64,000 nucleotides of DNA from positions 434,001 to 498,000 of the forward strand of contig NZ_AP022574.1 in the NCBI RefSeq assembly GCF_010729305.1. The letters run 5' to 3'. Under the pieces are notes generated by a model. That model did no database searches and had not been told where the DNA came from. It saw only the letters and a program-made list of their open reading frames with translations. A program made the translations under genes and the position numbers. Shown one piece after another: positions 33,054-42,332 of this stretch (its first letter is position 1; every line of letters begins with the position of its first letter). The stretch comes from Mycolicibacterium psychrotolerans. Lineage in GTDB: Bacteria > Actinomycetota > Actinomycetes > Mycobacteriales > Mycobacteriaceae.

Positions 33054-33566
33054 GTGAGCCACACCTCCACGGTGACGTTGTACGTCGACGGTCAGCAGCA
33101 CACGGTGACACTGGACAACCGCGTCACCCTGCTGGACGCGCTGCGCGAGCGATTGGCGGTGACCGCGCCGAAGAAGGGCTGCGACCACGGCCAGTGCGGC
33201 TCCTGCACCGTCCTCGCCGACGGCCGCCGGGTCACCAGCTGCCTGACGTTCGCCGTCGCCGCCGACGGCGCCCACATCACCACGGCCGCCGGCCTAGGCG
33301 CCGGCGACCAACTGCATCCCGTCGCACAGGCGTTCCACGACGAGGACAGCTTCCAGTGCGGCTACTGCACCCCGGGCCAGATCTGTTCTGCCGTAGGCAT
33401 GTTGGACGAGGTGAAGTCGGGCGCGCCGAGCTTCGTCACCGAGGACCTGGACGGCACACCGGCACTGACCGACGACGAGATCCGGGAACGGATGAGCGGC
33501 AACCTCTGCCGATGCGCGGCCTACCCGAACATCGTCGCGGCGATCGGCAAGGCGGCCGGGCAGTGA
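33054..33566 (+). CDS. [2Fe-2S] subunit of xanthine-oxidase-family molybdenum hydroxylase
   Basis: 170 residues from GTG 33054. The plant-type ferredoxin cluster ligands are in [12 protein letters not shown] and the preceding loop. The second, all-helical cluster domain has [10 protein letters not shown] and CRCAAYPN. This is the small electron-transfer subunit of a three-subunit molybdenum hydroxylase. The stop overlaps the start of the FAD subunit (GTGA), and the operon order S-M-L matches E. coli paoABC (aldehyde oxidoreductase). Confidence 0.93.
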   Translation: MSHTSTVTLYVDGQQHTVTLDNRVTLLDALRERLAVTAPKKGCDHGQCGSCTVLADGRRVTSCLTFAVAADGAHITTAAGLGAGDQLHPVAQAFHDEDSFQCGYCTPGQICSAVGMLDEVKSGAPSFVTEDLDGTPALTDDEIRERMSGNLCRCAAYPNIVAAIGKAAGQ

Positions 33567-34555
33567 AGCCGTTCGCCTATCACGTCGCGACCAGTCCTGC
33601 CGACGCGGTGGCCACGCTGAACGGCCATCCCGGTGCGGCGTATCTGGCAGGCGGCACGAACCTGGTCGACCACATGAAACTCGGTGTCGCCGAACCGGAT
33701 CTGCTCGTCGATGTGAGCCGGCTCGCGCTGGACGACATCGCCGCCACCGACGACGGCGGCGTGCGAATCGGCGCCAACGTGCGCAACAGCGACCTGGCGG
33801 CGCATCCGCTGATCCGCTCGCGGTACCCGGTCCTGTCGCGGGCCATGCTCTCCGCGGCGTCGGGCCAGTTGCGCAACGCCGCAACCACAGCCGGAAATCT
33901 GTTGCAGCGCACACGATGTGTCTACTTCCAGGATGTCACCACGCCGTGCAACAAGCGCGTCCCCGGCTCCGGGTGCTCGGCCGTGGGCGGATACGTCCGC
34001 TATCACGCCATCCTTGGCGCCTCGGCCGAGTGTCTGGCCACGCACCCATCCGACATGGCGGTCGCGATGAGTGCGCTGGACGCCGAAGTTCTCGTCGAAG
34101 GCGTGGACGGTGAGCGCCGGATCCCGGCGACGGAATTCCATCGACTGCCCGGCGACGAACCGCACCGGGATACGGTGCTGCATCACGGCGAATTGATCAC
34201 CGCGGTCGAACTTCCGCCGCCACCACCGGGTGCGGTGTCCGACTACCGCAAGGTGCGCGACCGCGCCTCCTATGCGTTTGCGTTGGTGTCGGTCGCGGCG
34301 GAGCTGAGCTTCGACGGTGACGAGATCGCCACTGCGCGCATCGCTTTGGGCGGTGTCGCGCACAAGCCCTGGCGCGCAAGGCGTGCCGAACAGATCCTGA
34401 CCGGTGGCGTACCGTCCGCCGACGTCTTCGCCGCGGCCGCCGACGTCGAACTCGCCGATGCGCAGCCGTTGCCCGGCAACGAGTTCAAGATCGCGCTCAC
34501 CCGCCGCACCCTCGTCGCCCAACTGCGCAAGCTGACAGAGCGGGGCCGGCGATGA
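33563..34555 (+). CDS. FAD subunit of PaoABC-like aldehyde oxidoreductase
   Basis: 330 residues from GTG 33563. FAD-binding segments are [30 protein letters not shown] and the CO-dehydrogenase-flavoprotein-type C terminus. An insert with clustered Cys residues ([22 protein letters not shown]) resembles the PaoB insert, which holds an additional [4Fe-4S] cluster, and separates it from ordinary xanthine dehydrogenases. Electrons flow molybdenum, [2Fe-2S], FAD to an acceptor. It overlaps both neighbours by four bases. Confidence 0.92.
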   Translation: MKPFAYHVATSPADAVATLNGHPGAAYLAGGTNLVDHMKLGVAEPDLLVDVSRLALDDIAATDDGGVRIGANVRNSDLAAHPLIRSRYPVLSRAMLSAASGQLRNAATTAGNLLQRTRCVYFQDVTTPCNKRVPGSGCSAVGGYVRYHAILGASAECLATHPSDMAVAMSALDAEVLVEGVDGERRIPATEFHRLPGDEPHRDTVLHHGELITAVELPPPPPGAVSDYRKVRDRASYAFALVSVAAELSFDGDEIATARIALGGVAHKPWRARRAEQILTGGVPSADVFAAAADVELADAQPLPGNEFKIALTRRTLVAQLRKLTERGRR

Positions 34556-36657
34556 CGTCTCTGCTCCAGCCGAACGCCATCGGCGCATCCGTCGCCCGTC
34601 GCGACGGCCGGGCCAAGGTCACCGGAACGGCGCCCTACGCCTTCGAACACCCCGTGGACGGGCCGGCGTATCTGCATCCGATCCAGGCCACCATCGCCCG
34701 CGGGCGGATCACCAGGATGGACACCGGCGCGGCGCGGGCGATCGACGGCGTGCTCGACGTGCTGACCGTCTTCGACGCGCCGGAGCTGGCCGACGCGTCC
34801 GACGGCGAACTGGCGATCCTGCAGGACGCACAGGTCCGCTTCCGCGGCCAGCTGATCGGAGCCGTGGTGGCCGAGACCGCCGAGATCGCCCGGGAGGCAG
34901 CGGCTCTGGTGGTGCCGGAATACGTCGCAGAACCCCACGACGCCGAGCTCACAGCCGACCATCCGGGGCTGTACACGCCGGAATCGGTGAACCCCTCGTA
35001 TCCTCCGGACTCCGATGACGGCGATGTCGACGCCGCCCTGGCCGCGGCCGACGTGACCGTCGACCAGACCTACGAGACGCAGATCGAGCACAACAACCCG
35101 ATGGAACCGCATGCGTGCATCGCGCAGTGGAGCGTCCGCGAGGGCCGCCCCGAGGTGACGATGTACGACGCCACCCAGGGCGTGCACGCCGTACGCAAAG
35201 CGCTGGCACCGGTTTTCGGGCTCGAGGTCGATCAGCTACGCGTCGTCGCGCCGCACGTCGGCGGCGGATTCGGCTCGAAGGGCGCGCCTCACGCCCACAA
35301 CGTCCTGGTGCTGCTCGCCGCCCAGCGTGCCGGCGGCCGCCCGGTCAAGCTGGCACTGACCCGCCAGCAGATGTTCTCCCTCGTCGGCTACCGCACTCCG
35401 ACGATCCAGCGTGTCCGGCTGGGAGCCGGCACCGACGGCCGGCTCACCGCCATCAGTCACGAGGTCATCGAACAGACCTCGGCCGTCAAGGAGTTCGCCG
35501 AGCAGACCGCGGTGACGTCCCGAAAGATGTATGCGGCCCCCAACCGGCGCACGTCGCACCGGCTGGCCGCGCTCGACGTGCCCGTACCGTTCTGGATGCG
35601 TGCCCCCGGCGAATGTCCCGGCACCTACGCCGCCGAAGTCGCGATGGACGAGCTCGCGGTGGCGTGCGGCGTCGACCCGGTCGAGCTTCGGATCCGCAAC
35701 GACCCCGCGGTCGACCCGGAGACCGGCAATCCGTGGTCGGGCCGGCACCTCGTCGAGTGCCTGCAGCTGGGCGCCGAGCGCTTCGGGTGGTCGTCGTGGG
35801 AGCGGGGCGCCGGACGGCACCGGGACGGCGAGTGGTATCGCGGGGTGGGGGTCGCGTCGGCGACATACCCGGCAATGCAGATGCCGGGCAACACCGCGCG
35901 CGTCACCTATGACCGCGAGGGCCACTATCTGGTCGAGATCGGCGCGGCCGACATCGGCACCGGCACGTGGACGACCTTGACGCAGATCGCCGCGGACGCA
36001 TTGGATTGCGACGTCGACGCGGTCGAGCTGCGCATCGGTGACAGCGCGCTGCCCGACGCATCGGTGGCGGGCGGATCCTCGGGTATCAACTCCTGGGGCC
36101 GTGCGATCGTTGCTGCGGCACAACAGCTTCGGCGTGATCACGGTGCTCCGCCGACGGTGGGCGCCTCGGCGGTGGCCGAGGCGCCGGCGAACCCCGATGC
36201 CGAGCGGCTGACACTGCAGTCGTTCGGGGCCCACTTCGTCGAGGCGCACGTCAACGCCGACACCGGCGAGATCCGGGTACCCCGCATGCTGGGTGTCTTC
36301 GACGTGGGCCGGGCGATCAACCCACGCACCTTGCGTTCTCAGTTGATCGGCGGAATGACGATGGGCCTGTCGATGGCGCTGCACGAGGAGAGCGTGCGCG
36401 ATCCGCGGTTCGGCCATGTGGTCACCCAGGACCTGGCCACCTATCACATCAGCGCCCACGCCGACGTCGCCGACGTCGAGGGGATCTGGCTCGACGAGCC
36501 CGACGAGCACGCCAACCCGATGGGTTCCCGTGGTGCCGGCGAGATCGGCATCGTCGGTTCGGCCGCGGCCGTGGTCAACGCCGTCTACCACGCCTGCGGG
36601 GTGCGTGTCCGCGACCTTCCGGTCACGCTGGACAAGGTGCTGGCCGGGCTCGCTTAA
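34552..36657 (+). CDS. Molybdopterin-binding large subunit of PaoABC-like aldehyde oxidoreductase
   Basis: 701 residues from ATG 34552, which overlaps the FAD-subunit stop. Family motifs are GGGFGSKG (molybdopterin-cytosine-dinucleotide contact), [25 protein letters not shown] and the C-terminal [14 protein letters not shown] with the catalytic Glu. The length is close to PaoC (~730), shorter than xanthine dehydrogenase. Substrate is probably an aromatic or aliphatic aldehyde detoxified in the cell, inferred from PaoABC. No maturation factor (PaoD/XdhC-like) gene is adjacent. Confidence 0.92.
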   Translation: MTSLLQPNAIGASVARRDGRAKVTGTAPYAFEHPVDGPAYLHPIQATIARGRITRMDTGAARAIDGVLDVLTVFDAPELADASDGELAILQDAQVRFRGQLIGAVVAETAEIAREAAALVVPEYVAEPHDAELTADHPGLYTPESVNPSYPPDSDDGDVDAALAAADVTVDQTYETQIEHNNPMEPHACIAQWSVREGRPEVTMYDATQGVHAVRKALAPVFGLEVDQLRVVAPHVGGGFGSKGAPHAHNVLVLLAAQRAGGRPVKLALTRQQMFSLVGYRTPTIQRVRLGAGTDGRLTAISHEVIEQTSAVKEFAEQTAVTSRKMYAAPNRRTSHRLAALDVPVPFWMRAPGECPGTYAAEVAMDELAVACGVDPVELRIRNDPAVDPETGNPWSGRHLVECLQLGAERFGWSSWERGAGRHRDGEWYRGVGVASATYPAMQMPGNTARVTYDREGHYLVEIGAADIGTGTWTTLTQIAADALDCDVDAVELRIGDSALPDASVAGGSSGINSWGRAIVAAAQQLRRDHGAPPTVGASAVAEAPANPDAERLTLQSFGAHFVEAHVNADTGEIRVPRMLGVFDVGRAINPRTLRSQLIGGMTMGLSMALHEESVRDPRFGHVVTQDLATYHISAHADVADVEGIWLDEPDEHANPMGSRGAGEIGIVGSAAAVVNAVYHACGVRVRDLPVTLDKVLAGLA

Positions 36658-36693
36658 ACGGGGATCGTCCAGCCCTCCGTCCCCCGAACCGGC

Positions 36694-37557
36694 TCAACGC
36701 TGCAGCAGCTCGAGCAGATACGCGCCGTAGCCGGACTTGAGCAGTTTGTGTGCGCGGGCAGCGAGTTCGTCGTCGTCGATGAAGCCGACCCGCCACGCCA
36801 CTTCCTCGGGGACACTGATCTTCAGACCCTGACGACGTTCGATCGTGCGCACGTAATCGCTGGCGTCCAGCAGCGAATCGAAGGTCCCGGTGTCCAGCCA
36901 CGCGGTGCCGCGGGCGAGCACCTCGACGCTGAGCCGGCCCTGCTCCAGATACCTCTGGTTGATCTCGGTGATCTCGTACTCGCCGCGCGCCGACTTGCGC
37001 AGCGATCGGGCGATGTCGACGACGTCGTTGTCGTAGAAGTAGAGGCCGGGCACCGCATAGTGCGATTTCGGCGCGGCGGGCTTCTCCTCCAGCGACAGTG
37101 CCGTGCCGTCCTCGGCGAACTCGACCACGCCGTAGGCCGACGGGTCGGCCACCCAGTACGCGAAAATAGCCCCGCCACTGACGGTTTGGAACCTGCGCAG
37201 GCTCGTTCCCAGGCCCGGCCCGTAGAAGACGTTGTCGCCCAACACAAGCGCGACGGAGTCGCTGCCGATGTGGTCGGCGCAGATCACGAAGGCCTGCGCC
37301 AGACCGTCGGGTTGGTCCTGCACGGCGTAGGTGAGGTTGATGCCGAAGTCCGAACCGTCACCGAGCAGGCGGCGGAACGCCGGGGCGTCGTGGCCGGTGG
37401 TGACCACCGCGATGTCCCGGATGCCCGCCATCATCAGCGTGGACAGCGGGTAGTAGATCAGCGGCTTGTCGTAGACGGGCAGCAGCTGCTTGCTCGCGCC
37501 CATCGTGATCGGGTACAGCCGGGTACCCGAACCGCCGGCGAGGATGATGCCGCGCAT
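36694..37557 (-). CDS. rmlA: RmlA, glucose-1-phosphate thymidylyltransferase
   Basis: 287 residues from ATG 37557. The nucleotidyltransferase signature [25 protein letters not shown] is at residues 8-32; further motifs are [44 protein letters not shown] and [17 protein letters not shown]. It makes dTDP-glucose, the first step to dTDP-L-rhamnose, which builds the linker between peptidoglycan and arabinogalactan and is essential in mycobacteria. The start overlaps the upstream stop (TGATG), so it is coupled to the NTF2-like gene. It is convergent with the molybdenum hydroxylase operon. Confidence 0.97.
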   Translation of the reverse strand: MRGIILAGGSGTRLYPITMGASKQLLPVYDKPLIYYPLSTLMMAGIRDIAVVTTGHDAPAFRRLLGDGSDFGINLTYAVQDQPDGLAQAFVICADHIGSDSVALVLGDNVFYGPGLGTSLRRFQTVSGGAIFAYWVADPSAYGVVEFAEDGTALSLEEKPAAPKSHYAVPGLYFYDNDVVDIARSLRKSARGEYEITEINQRYLEQGRLSVEVLARGTAWLDTGTFDSLLDASDYVRTIERRQGLKISVPEEVAWRVGFIDDDELAARAHKLLKSGYGAYLLELLQR

Positions 37558-37934
37558 CAGCCGGTCAGATCGGCTTCGGTCAACTCGGTGGCCGCCAACG
37601 CGGCGACCAGATCGTCATGCCGGAACACCGACGTCACGTGATCGTGGACCACACGAAAAGCAGAAGCCGCCGAGGCGGCCGACCCGGCTTCCCCGGCGGC
37701 CGAGACGGTCTTCTCTTCGACCACCACCACCCCGTCGTGCACATAGATGCGGCCCGGCTCGATCGTGCGGCCGAGCCCCTGCGCCCATGCCCGCAGCGCC
37801 TCGTGGCCCTGCGCGGCGCCGTGCGCGTCACCGATCTCGATGTCGTCACTGGACAGCGAGAGCAGGGTGTCGACGTCGCCGGCGTTGAGCGCGTCGTGCC
37901 AGGCGAGAACGGTGGCCATCTCCGAAGTGGTCAT
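37557..37934 (-). CDS. NTF2/SnoaL-like protein
   Basis: 125 residues from ATG 37934. It has the cone-shaped fold signature of the SnoaL/NTF2-like family ([28 protein letters not shown], ...[12 protein letters not shown]). Such proteins are small dimers used as isomerases, cyclases or binding proteins; no catalytic set can be assigned. It overlaps rmlA and is the counterpart of Rv0333. The coupling to rmlA is conserved from memory in M. tuberculosis. Confidence 0.8.
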   Translation of the reverse strand: MTTSEMATVLAWHDALNAGDVDTLLSLSSDDIEIGDAHGAAQGHEALRAWAQGLGRTIEPGRIYVHDGVVVVEEKTVSAAGEAGSAASAASAFRVVHDHVTSVFRHDDLVAALAATELTEADLTG

Positions 37935-37951
37935 GATCGAAAGCTACGCCC

Positions 37952-38698
37952 TCAGAACGGCGTGCGGTCCAGCCACCCGTCCCAGACCGCGGTGTCACCG
38001 TGCACCTCGATGTCAGCATCGGCCACGGTGGTGCGCCGGACCATCGCCAGCAGCAGATCCCTGGCCGGGCCCCGCAGCGCGACGCTGCCCTTGCCGTGAT
38101 CATGCGACCACCACAGGCCTTCCTCATCGTGCACGATCATCCACTCGCCGGTCGGGCCCAGTTCGGGATCAGTGGCATGTAGGTGGATGGAACGGCCCCG
38201 CTCGAGCGCCGGCGCGTGCCGCCTGTCCATCGAGACGCGGTCGATCCACTCGCTCAGCGCGTCGGCGGCCAGGTCCGCCGACAGCTCGTATGGAACGCCC
38301 AGCGCCAGTGCGGCGTCGGCGCGGTGCACGGTCGCCTCGTGCAGCCGTCGCCGGATCCACCAGCCCGCCGGCCGGGGGCCGACGAGCGTCCACACCCGGG
38401 TCTCGGCACCGACGCGGTCGATCGCATCGCTGATCAGCTGGGCGCCCTGATAGAGCCAGTCCGCTGCGGCGTCGGGATCGTCGGGCGGTTTACCGTCCCG
38501 GACGTCGCGCGGGTCGAGCGGCTGATTGCGCCGTTCGAGGATGATCTGTGCGGCCCAACGGTTTCCGCGTCCGACATGGCGGAACAACTGTTTGAGGGTC
38601 CAGTCTCCACACGTCGGCACGGGAGTCGCCGGGTCTCCCGTTCGGATCAGGTCGCCGAATGCTCGAGTCTGCTCGAGCAGAGCTGCTCGGAAGTCCAC
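37952..38698 (-). CDS. Maleylpyruvate-isomerase/DinB-fold protein (TIGR03083-type)
   Basis: 248 residues. The N-terminal mycothiol-dependent maleylpyruvate isomerase domain has PVPTCGDWTLKQLFRHVGRGNRW and RRRLHEATVHRADAALALG with the metal-binding His residues, and the C-terminal part (GPARDLLLAMVRRTT) is the usual MDMPI-C domain. It may use mycothiol or only keep the fold; substrate unknown. It corresponds to Rv0332, and lies between the P450 and NTF2-like genes on the same strand, four bases after the P450 gene's other side. Confidence 0.85.
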   Translation of the reverse strand: MDFRAALLEQTRAFGDLIRTGDPATPVPTCGDWTLKQLFRHVGRGNRWAAQIILERRNQPLDPRDVRDGKPPDDPDAAADWLYQGAQLISDAIDRVGAETRVWTLVGPRPAGWWIRRRLHEATVHRADAALALGVPYELSADLAADALSEWIDRVSMDRRHAPALERGRSIHLHATDPELGPTGEWMIVHDEEGLWWSHDHGKGSVALRGPARDLLLAMVRRTTVADADIEVHGDTAVWDGWLDRTPF

Positions 38699-38702
38699 GA
38701 GT

Positions 38703-40028
38703 TCACGCTAGCGCGGCGCGCGCGGTCCCAAGCGTGATCGGCAATGTTGACCAGCCGCGCAGCACGCGGGTGTCCCGCCGATGGCCCTCGCCGGCCAGCC
38801 GGGCGCCGGGATAGCGCTCGAAGAAGGTCCGCAATCCCACCTCGCCCTCGGCGCGCGCAAGCGCGGCACCCAGGCAGAAGTGCCGCCCGCCGGAGAACGA
38901 CAGATGCTTGCCCGCGTTGTCGCGTTCGATGTCGAAGCGGTGCGGATCGGTGAACACCTGCGGATCGCGGTTGGCCCCGGCCAGGTGGATCACCACGAGC
39001 TCGCTCCGTCCGATGCGGGTGCCGGCGATCTCGACGTCACGACGGGCCAGGCGTGCGCTCAGCTGCACCGGCGAGTCCAGCCGCAGGATCTCCTCGACCG
39101 CACCGGGCCAGAGCTCGGGCCGGGCGGCGAGCGTCTCTAGTTGCTCGGGGGCGTCGAGCAGCATCCTGATGCCGTTGCCCAGCAGGTTCACCGTGGTCTC
39201 GAAACCGGCGGCCAGCACCAGACCGGCGGTGGCCTGCAGTTCGCGCTCGGACAGCCGCGCGTTCTCCTCAGACGCGTGACTGGCCTGGATGAGCTGGCTC
39301 ATCAGGTCATCGCCGGGGTTGCGTCGCAGGTACTCGAGGTGCTCCCCCAACCAGGCGTTGAAGCCCGCGATCCCCTCGTGCACCTGCTGGTACTGCCGCC
39401 AGGACAACCCGATGTCGAGGCTGGGCGCAGCGAGCTCGCCGAAGCGCAGGATCTGCTGCCGGTCGGACTCGGGCACGCCGAGGATGTCGCTGATCACCGC
39501 GACCGGCAGCTGCGAACAGTATTCGGCCACCACATCGACCACGCCGGACCGGTTCTCCAACTGATCGAGCAGCTCGTCGGCGGTGTGCTGCACCCTGTCG
39601 CGCAGCCCGTTGACCGCGCGGGTGGTGAACACCGAGGACACCAGCTTTCGGCACCGCGTGTGGTCGGGCGGCTCGATCGACAGCAGCGACGGCGGCTCGA
39701 TGGGGTGCAGGAGGCCGGGGTCGGTCTTCTCGTTGATCCAGCGCAGCGGCGTGGGGAGGCCGGCGCCCAGCGCGGAGACGCGGAAGTCGTCGGAACGCAG
39801 GATCTCGTTGGCGACGGCGTGGTCGAACGTCATGTACACCGCGCGGCAGCGCACCACCGGCCCGCGCACCCGCAGTTCGTCGGCGAACGCCGCGGGGTCG
39901 GCGCGCACCGCCGGGTCGGCGATCAGCCGGGCCTGCGGGTCTCCGCCGCGCCGGGTGCCCACCGCCGACAACGTGCGCACGATGCCGTGCAGGGCGAGCC
40001 AGCGGATCCGGTGCCGCATGCGGTCCAT
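38703..40028 (-). CDS. Cytochrome P450
   Basis: 441 residues from ATG 40028 (GTG 40031 is equally possible). The I-helix motif is LAAGFETTVN, the ExxR is EEILRLDS, and the haem ligand Cys is in FSGGRHFCLGAALARAE. It is a soluble class I bacterial P450 needing ferredoxin and reductase, which are not encoded nearby. I cannot assign a CYP family. Its start codon overlaps the stop of a degenerate DUF1330-like reading frame (GAGTGATG), showing that it was once translationally coupled to it. Confidence 0.93.
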   Translation of the reverse strand: MDRMRHRIRWLALHGIVRTLSAVGTRRGGDPQARLIADPAVRADPAAFADELRVRGPVVRCRAVYMTFDHAVANEILRSDDFRVSALGAGLPTPLRWINEKTDPGLLHPIEPPSLLSIEPPDHTRCRKLVSSVFTTRAVNGLRDRVQHTADELLDQLENRSGVVDVVAEYCSQLPVAVISDILGVPESDRQQILRFGELAAPSLDIGLSWRQYQQVHEGIAGFNAWLGEHLEYLRRNPGDDLMSQLIQASHASEENARLSERELQATAGLVLAAGFETTVNLLGNGIRMLLDAPEQLETLAARPELWPGAVEEILRLDSPVQLSARLARRDVEIAGTRIGRSELVVIHLAGANRDPQVFTDPHRFDIERDNAGKHLSFSGGRHFCLGAALARAEGEVGLRTFFERYPGARLAGEGHRRDTRVLRGWSTLPITLGTARAALA

Positions 40029-40221
40029 CACTCGAGCTTAAGCAGCGGCCGCAGATCGTCCAACCGATCGAACAGATGCCAGATATAGGACGACGCGCCG
40101 TTCTCCCGGTGGGGCTGCAGGTCGGCCAGCTCCGGCGACCTCTTGCGGTGAGCGCTTCGAATAGGCGCGGTACTCGTCGCGGTCGACGACGTCGAACAGG
40201 TTCAGCGCGTAGACGGTCAGG
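40028..40221 (-). pseudogene. DUF1330-like gene remnant with internal deletion and frameshift
   Basis: In one minus-strand frame the sequence just after udgA reads TVYALNLFDVVDRDEYRAYSKRSP, typical of a DUF1330 N terminus. In another frame, ending at the TGA 40030-40028, it reads PELADLQPHRENGASSYIWHLF then DRLDDLRPLLKLE, typical of the C terminus. About 40-45 residues expected between are missing, and no start codon remains. The gene has therefore lost its centre. Its stop overlaps the P450 start. Family assignment is from memory of the motif. Confidence 0.6.
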
Positions 40222-41545
40222 TTCCGACGCTACGGCCCAGCGCGTAGACCCGCCAGCCCGCCTGCCGCCACCGCTCGACGTCGAGGCAATTGCGGCCGTC
40301 CACAATGACTTTGGTTCGCACCGTGGAGGACAGAGCGTCGGGATCCATGTCGACGAACTCGGCCCATTCGGTCAGCACCAGCACCGCGTCGGCCCGTTCG
40401 CAGGCCTCGGCGGCCGACGTCGAGTAGTTCAGCGTCGGGAACAGCCGGCGGGAGTTCTCCATCGCCTTGGGGTCGTAGACGTTGACCGTGGCACCGTTGA
40501 GCTGCAGCAGGCCGGCGACGTTCAGCGCCGGCGAGTCGCGCACGTCGTCGGATTCCGGCTTGAACGCCGCGCCGAGGACGCCGACGTTCGCGCCCAGCAG
40601 GGAGCCGCCGCAGGCCCGGGTGGTGAGTTCGACCATCCGGGTGCGGCGGCGCATGTTGATGCTGTCGACCTCGCGCAAGAACGTCAGCGCATGGTTGGCG
40701 CCGAGCTCACCCGCGCGGGCCATGAACGCCCGGATGTCCTTCGGCAGGCAGCCGCCCCCGAATCCCAAGCCCGCGTTGAGGAATCTTCGGCCGATGCGCG
40801 CGTCGTACCCGAGTGCGTCCGCCAGCGTCGTCACGTCGGCGTCGACGGCCTCGCACACCTCGGAGATCGCGTTGATGAACGAGATCTTGGTGGCCAGGAA
40901 CGCGTTCGCCGAGACCTTGACCAGCTCCGCGGTCTGCAGGTCGGTCAGCAGAAACGGCACGCCGGCGTCGAGCAGCGGCGCATAGAGCGCACGTACGGCC
41001 GCCTCGGCCAGCTGCGAATCGCGTTGCACACCAACGACAATCCGGTCCGGGTGCAGGGTGTCGTGCACCGCGAAGCCCTCGCGCAGGAACTCGGGGTTCC
41101 ACGCGACTTCCACGGTGACGTCCTGCGGGGCGAGGGCAGCCGCCCGCGCCGCGAGGTCGGTTGCGGTGCCGACGGGCACCGTGGACTTGCCGACGATGAG
41201 CGCGGGCCGGGTGAGTCGCGGGACGAGCGCGTCGATCACCGCGTAGACGTGCCGCAGATCGGCGCCGTAATCGCCTTTCTTCTGCGGCGTCCCGACGCCG
41301 AGGAAGTGCACGTCGGCGAAGTCGGCTGCCTCGGCGTAATCGGTGGTGAACCGCAGCCGGCCGGTCTCGAGGTTGCGCTGCAACATCTCTGCCAGCCCGG
41401 GTTCGTAGAACGGAACGTCGCCGGCGGCGAGCTTGGCGATCTTGCCCGGATCGATGTCGACGCCGATCACCTCGTGGCCCAGCTCGGCCATGCCGACCGC
41501 GTGGGTGGCTCCGAGGTATCCCGTGCCGAAGACGGTGCATCGCAT
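40217..41545 (-). CDS. udgA: UDP-glucose 6-dehydrogenase
   Basis: 442 residues from ATG 41545. The N-terminal Rossmann fold has MRCTVFGTGYLGATHAVGMAELGHEVIGVDID, and EVAWNPEFLREGFAVHD is the substrate-binding motif. The catalytic Cys is in GLGFGGGCLPKDIRAF, and the C-terminal domain (GVLGAAFKPESDDVRDSPAL) is complete. It oxidises UDP-glucose to UDP-glucuronate with two NAD+. In mycobacteria UDP-glucuronate feeds glucuronosyl lipids and other polysaccharides. It is the counterpart of Rv0322. Confidence 0.95.
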   Translation of the reverse strand: MRCTVFGTGYLGATHAVGMAELGHEVIGVDIDPGKIAKLAAGDVPFYEPGLAEMLQRNLETGRLRFTTDYAEAADFADVHFLGVGTPQKKGDYGADLRHVYAVIDALVPRLTRPALIVGKSTVPVGTATDLAARAAALAPQDVTVEVAWNPEFLREGFAVHDTLHPDRIVVGVQRDSQLAEAAVRALYAPLLDAGVPFLLTDLQTAELVKVSANAFLATKISFINAISEVCEAVDADVTTLADALGYDARIGRRFLNAGLGFGGGCLPKDIRAFMARAGELGANHALTFLREVDSINMRRRTRMVELTTRACGGSLLGANVGVLGAAFKPESDDVRDSPALNVAGLLQLNGATVNVYDPKAMENSRRLFPTLNYSTSAAEACERADAVLVLTEWAEFVDMDPDALSSTVRTKVIVDGRNCLDVERWRQAGWRVYALGRSVGT

Positions 41546-41741
41546 ACCGCCTCTCTATGCAACCAGGGTGAGGTGACTGCGACGCGACACTGGCCGTCAG
41601 GCCAACGACAGGTGACGAACGCGCGTGCAGCTGCTACCGCGAGCGTGCAGCCACGGTTGTGACTTGCGGCGGCGCACGACCGTGCATGCACGCTCGGCGA
41701 TTGTGGGATCGGTAGCCGTGCCGGTGGCCTGTACTGAACGG
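41546..41741. repeat. Intergenic region with GAGCGTGCA inverted repeat
   Basis: No gene is seen in this 196-base gap. GAGCGTGCA (41641-41649) and TGCACGCTC (41687-41695) form an inverted repeat with 37 bases between. A further GCGTGCAGC is at 41622-41630. The same sense elements separated by tens of bases resemble short intergenic repeats of fast-growing mycobacteria, but their family cannot be checked here. Confidence 0.5.
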
Positions 41742-42332
41742 GTGACGACCACACCTCTGCTCCGCGCCACGGTGACGGCTACCGCGCTGGCGGTCCTGCT
41801 CGCCGGGTGCGGCTCCGACGGCGACGATCAGCCGGTCGCGGGCCCCGCCCCCTTGTCGAGTTCGGCGCCGGAGCCGTCGCCGACCACGCCCGCACCCACG
41901 TCCCAGCCGTCGACGCCTTCAGCCACCGGGTCCGAACCGGCCGTCCCACTCGCGTGCGGCAACGCCGATCTCGACGTCAGCGCGGGGCCGGTGTCGGAGA
42001 CCGACACGACGCGCCAGGCGACCGTGACGTTTACGAACATCTCGCCGAACGCCTGTGCGCTGGTGAGCTTTCCGGGCGCCGATCTGGTGACCGCCGCGGG
42101 CGGGCTTCTGGTCCACGTGGCGCGTCGGCCCGCCAACTCCGCGCCCCACTTGGAGCTGCAACCGCGCGAGGCGGCCAGAGCCGACGTGCAGGCCTCGGCG
42201 GTCGACACCACCACCGGTCAACCCTGCGGACGGACCGGCACGCTGGTCGTCACGGCACCCAACACCACCGAGTCGCACCTGCTGCCGGTGAACCTGCCGA
42301 TCTGCGAGGCGACGATCAGCGCGGTTGGCTAG
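41742..42332 (+). CDS. DUF4232-like secreted lipoprotein
   Basis: 196 residues from GTG 41742. The signal peptide ends in VLLAGC (lipidated Cys at ~22), followed by a Ser/Pro/Thr-rich linker and a C-terminal DUF4232-type beta domain: CGNADLDVSAGPVSETDTTRQATVTFTNIS and CALVSFPGADLV, with four Cys residues likely in two disulfides. It is anchored on the outer face of the membrane; the function of the family is unknown. It is convergent with the Hsp70-like gene and overlaps it by four bases at the stops. Confidence 0.82.
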   Translation: MTTTPLLRATVTATALAVLLAGCGSDGDDQPVAGPAPLSSSAPEPSPTTPAPTSQPSTPSATGSEPAVPLACGNADLDVSAGPVSETDTTRQATVTFTNISPNACALVSFPGADLVTAAGGLLVHVARRPANSAPHLELQPREAARADVQASAVDTTTGQPCGRTGTLVVTAPNTTESHLLPVNLPICEATISAVG

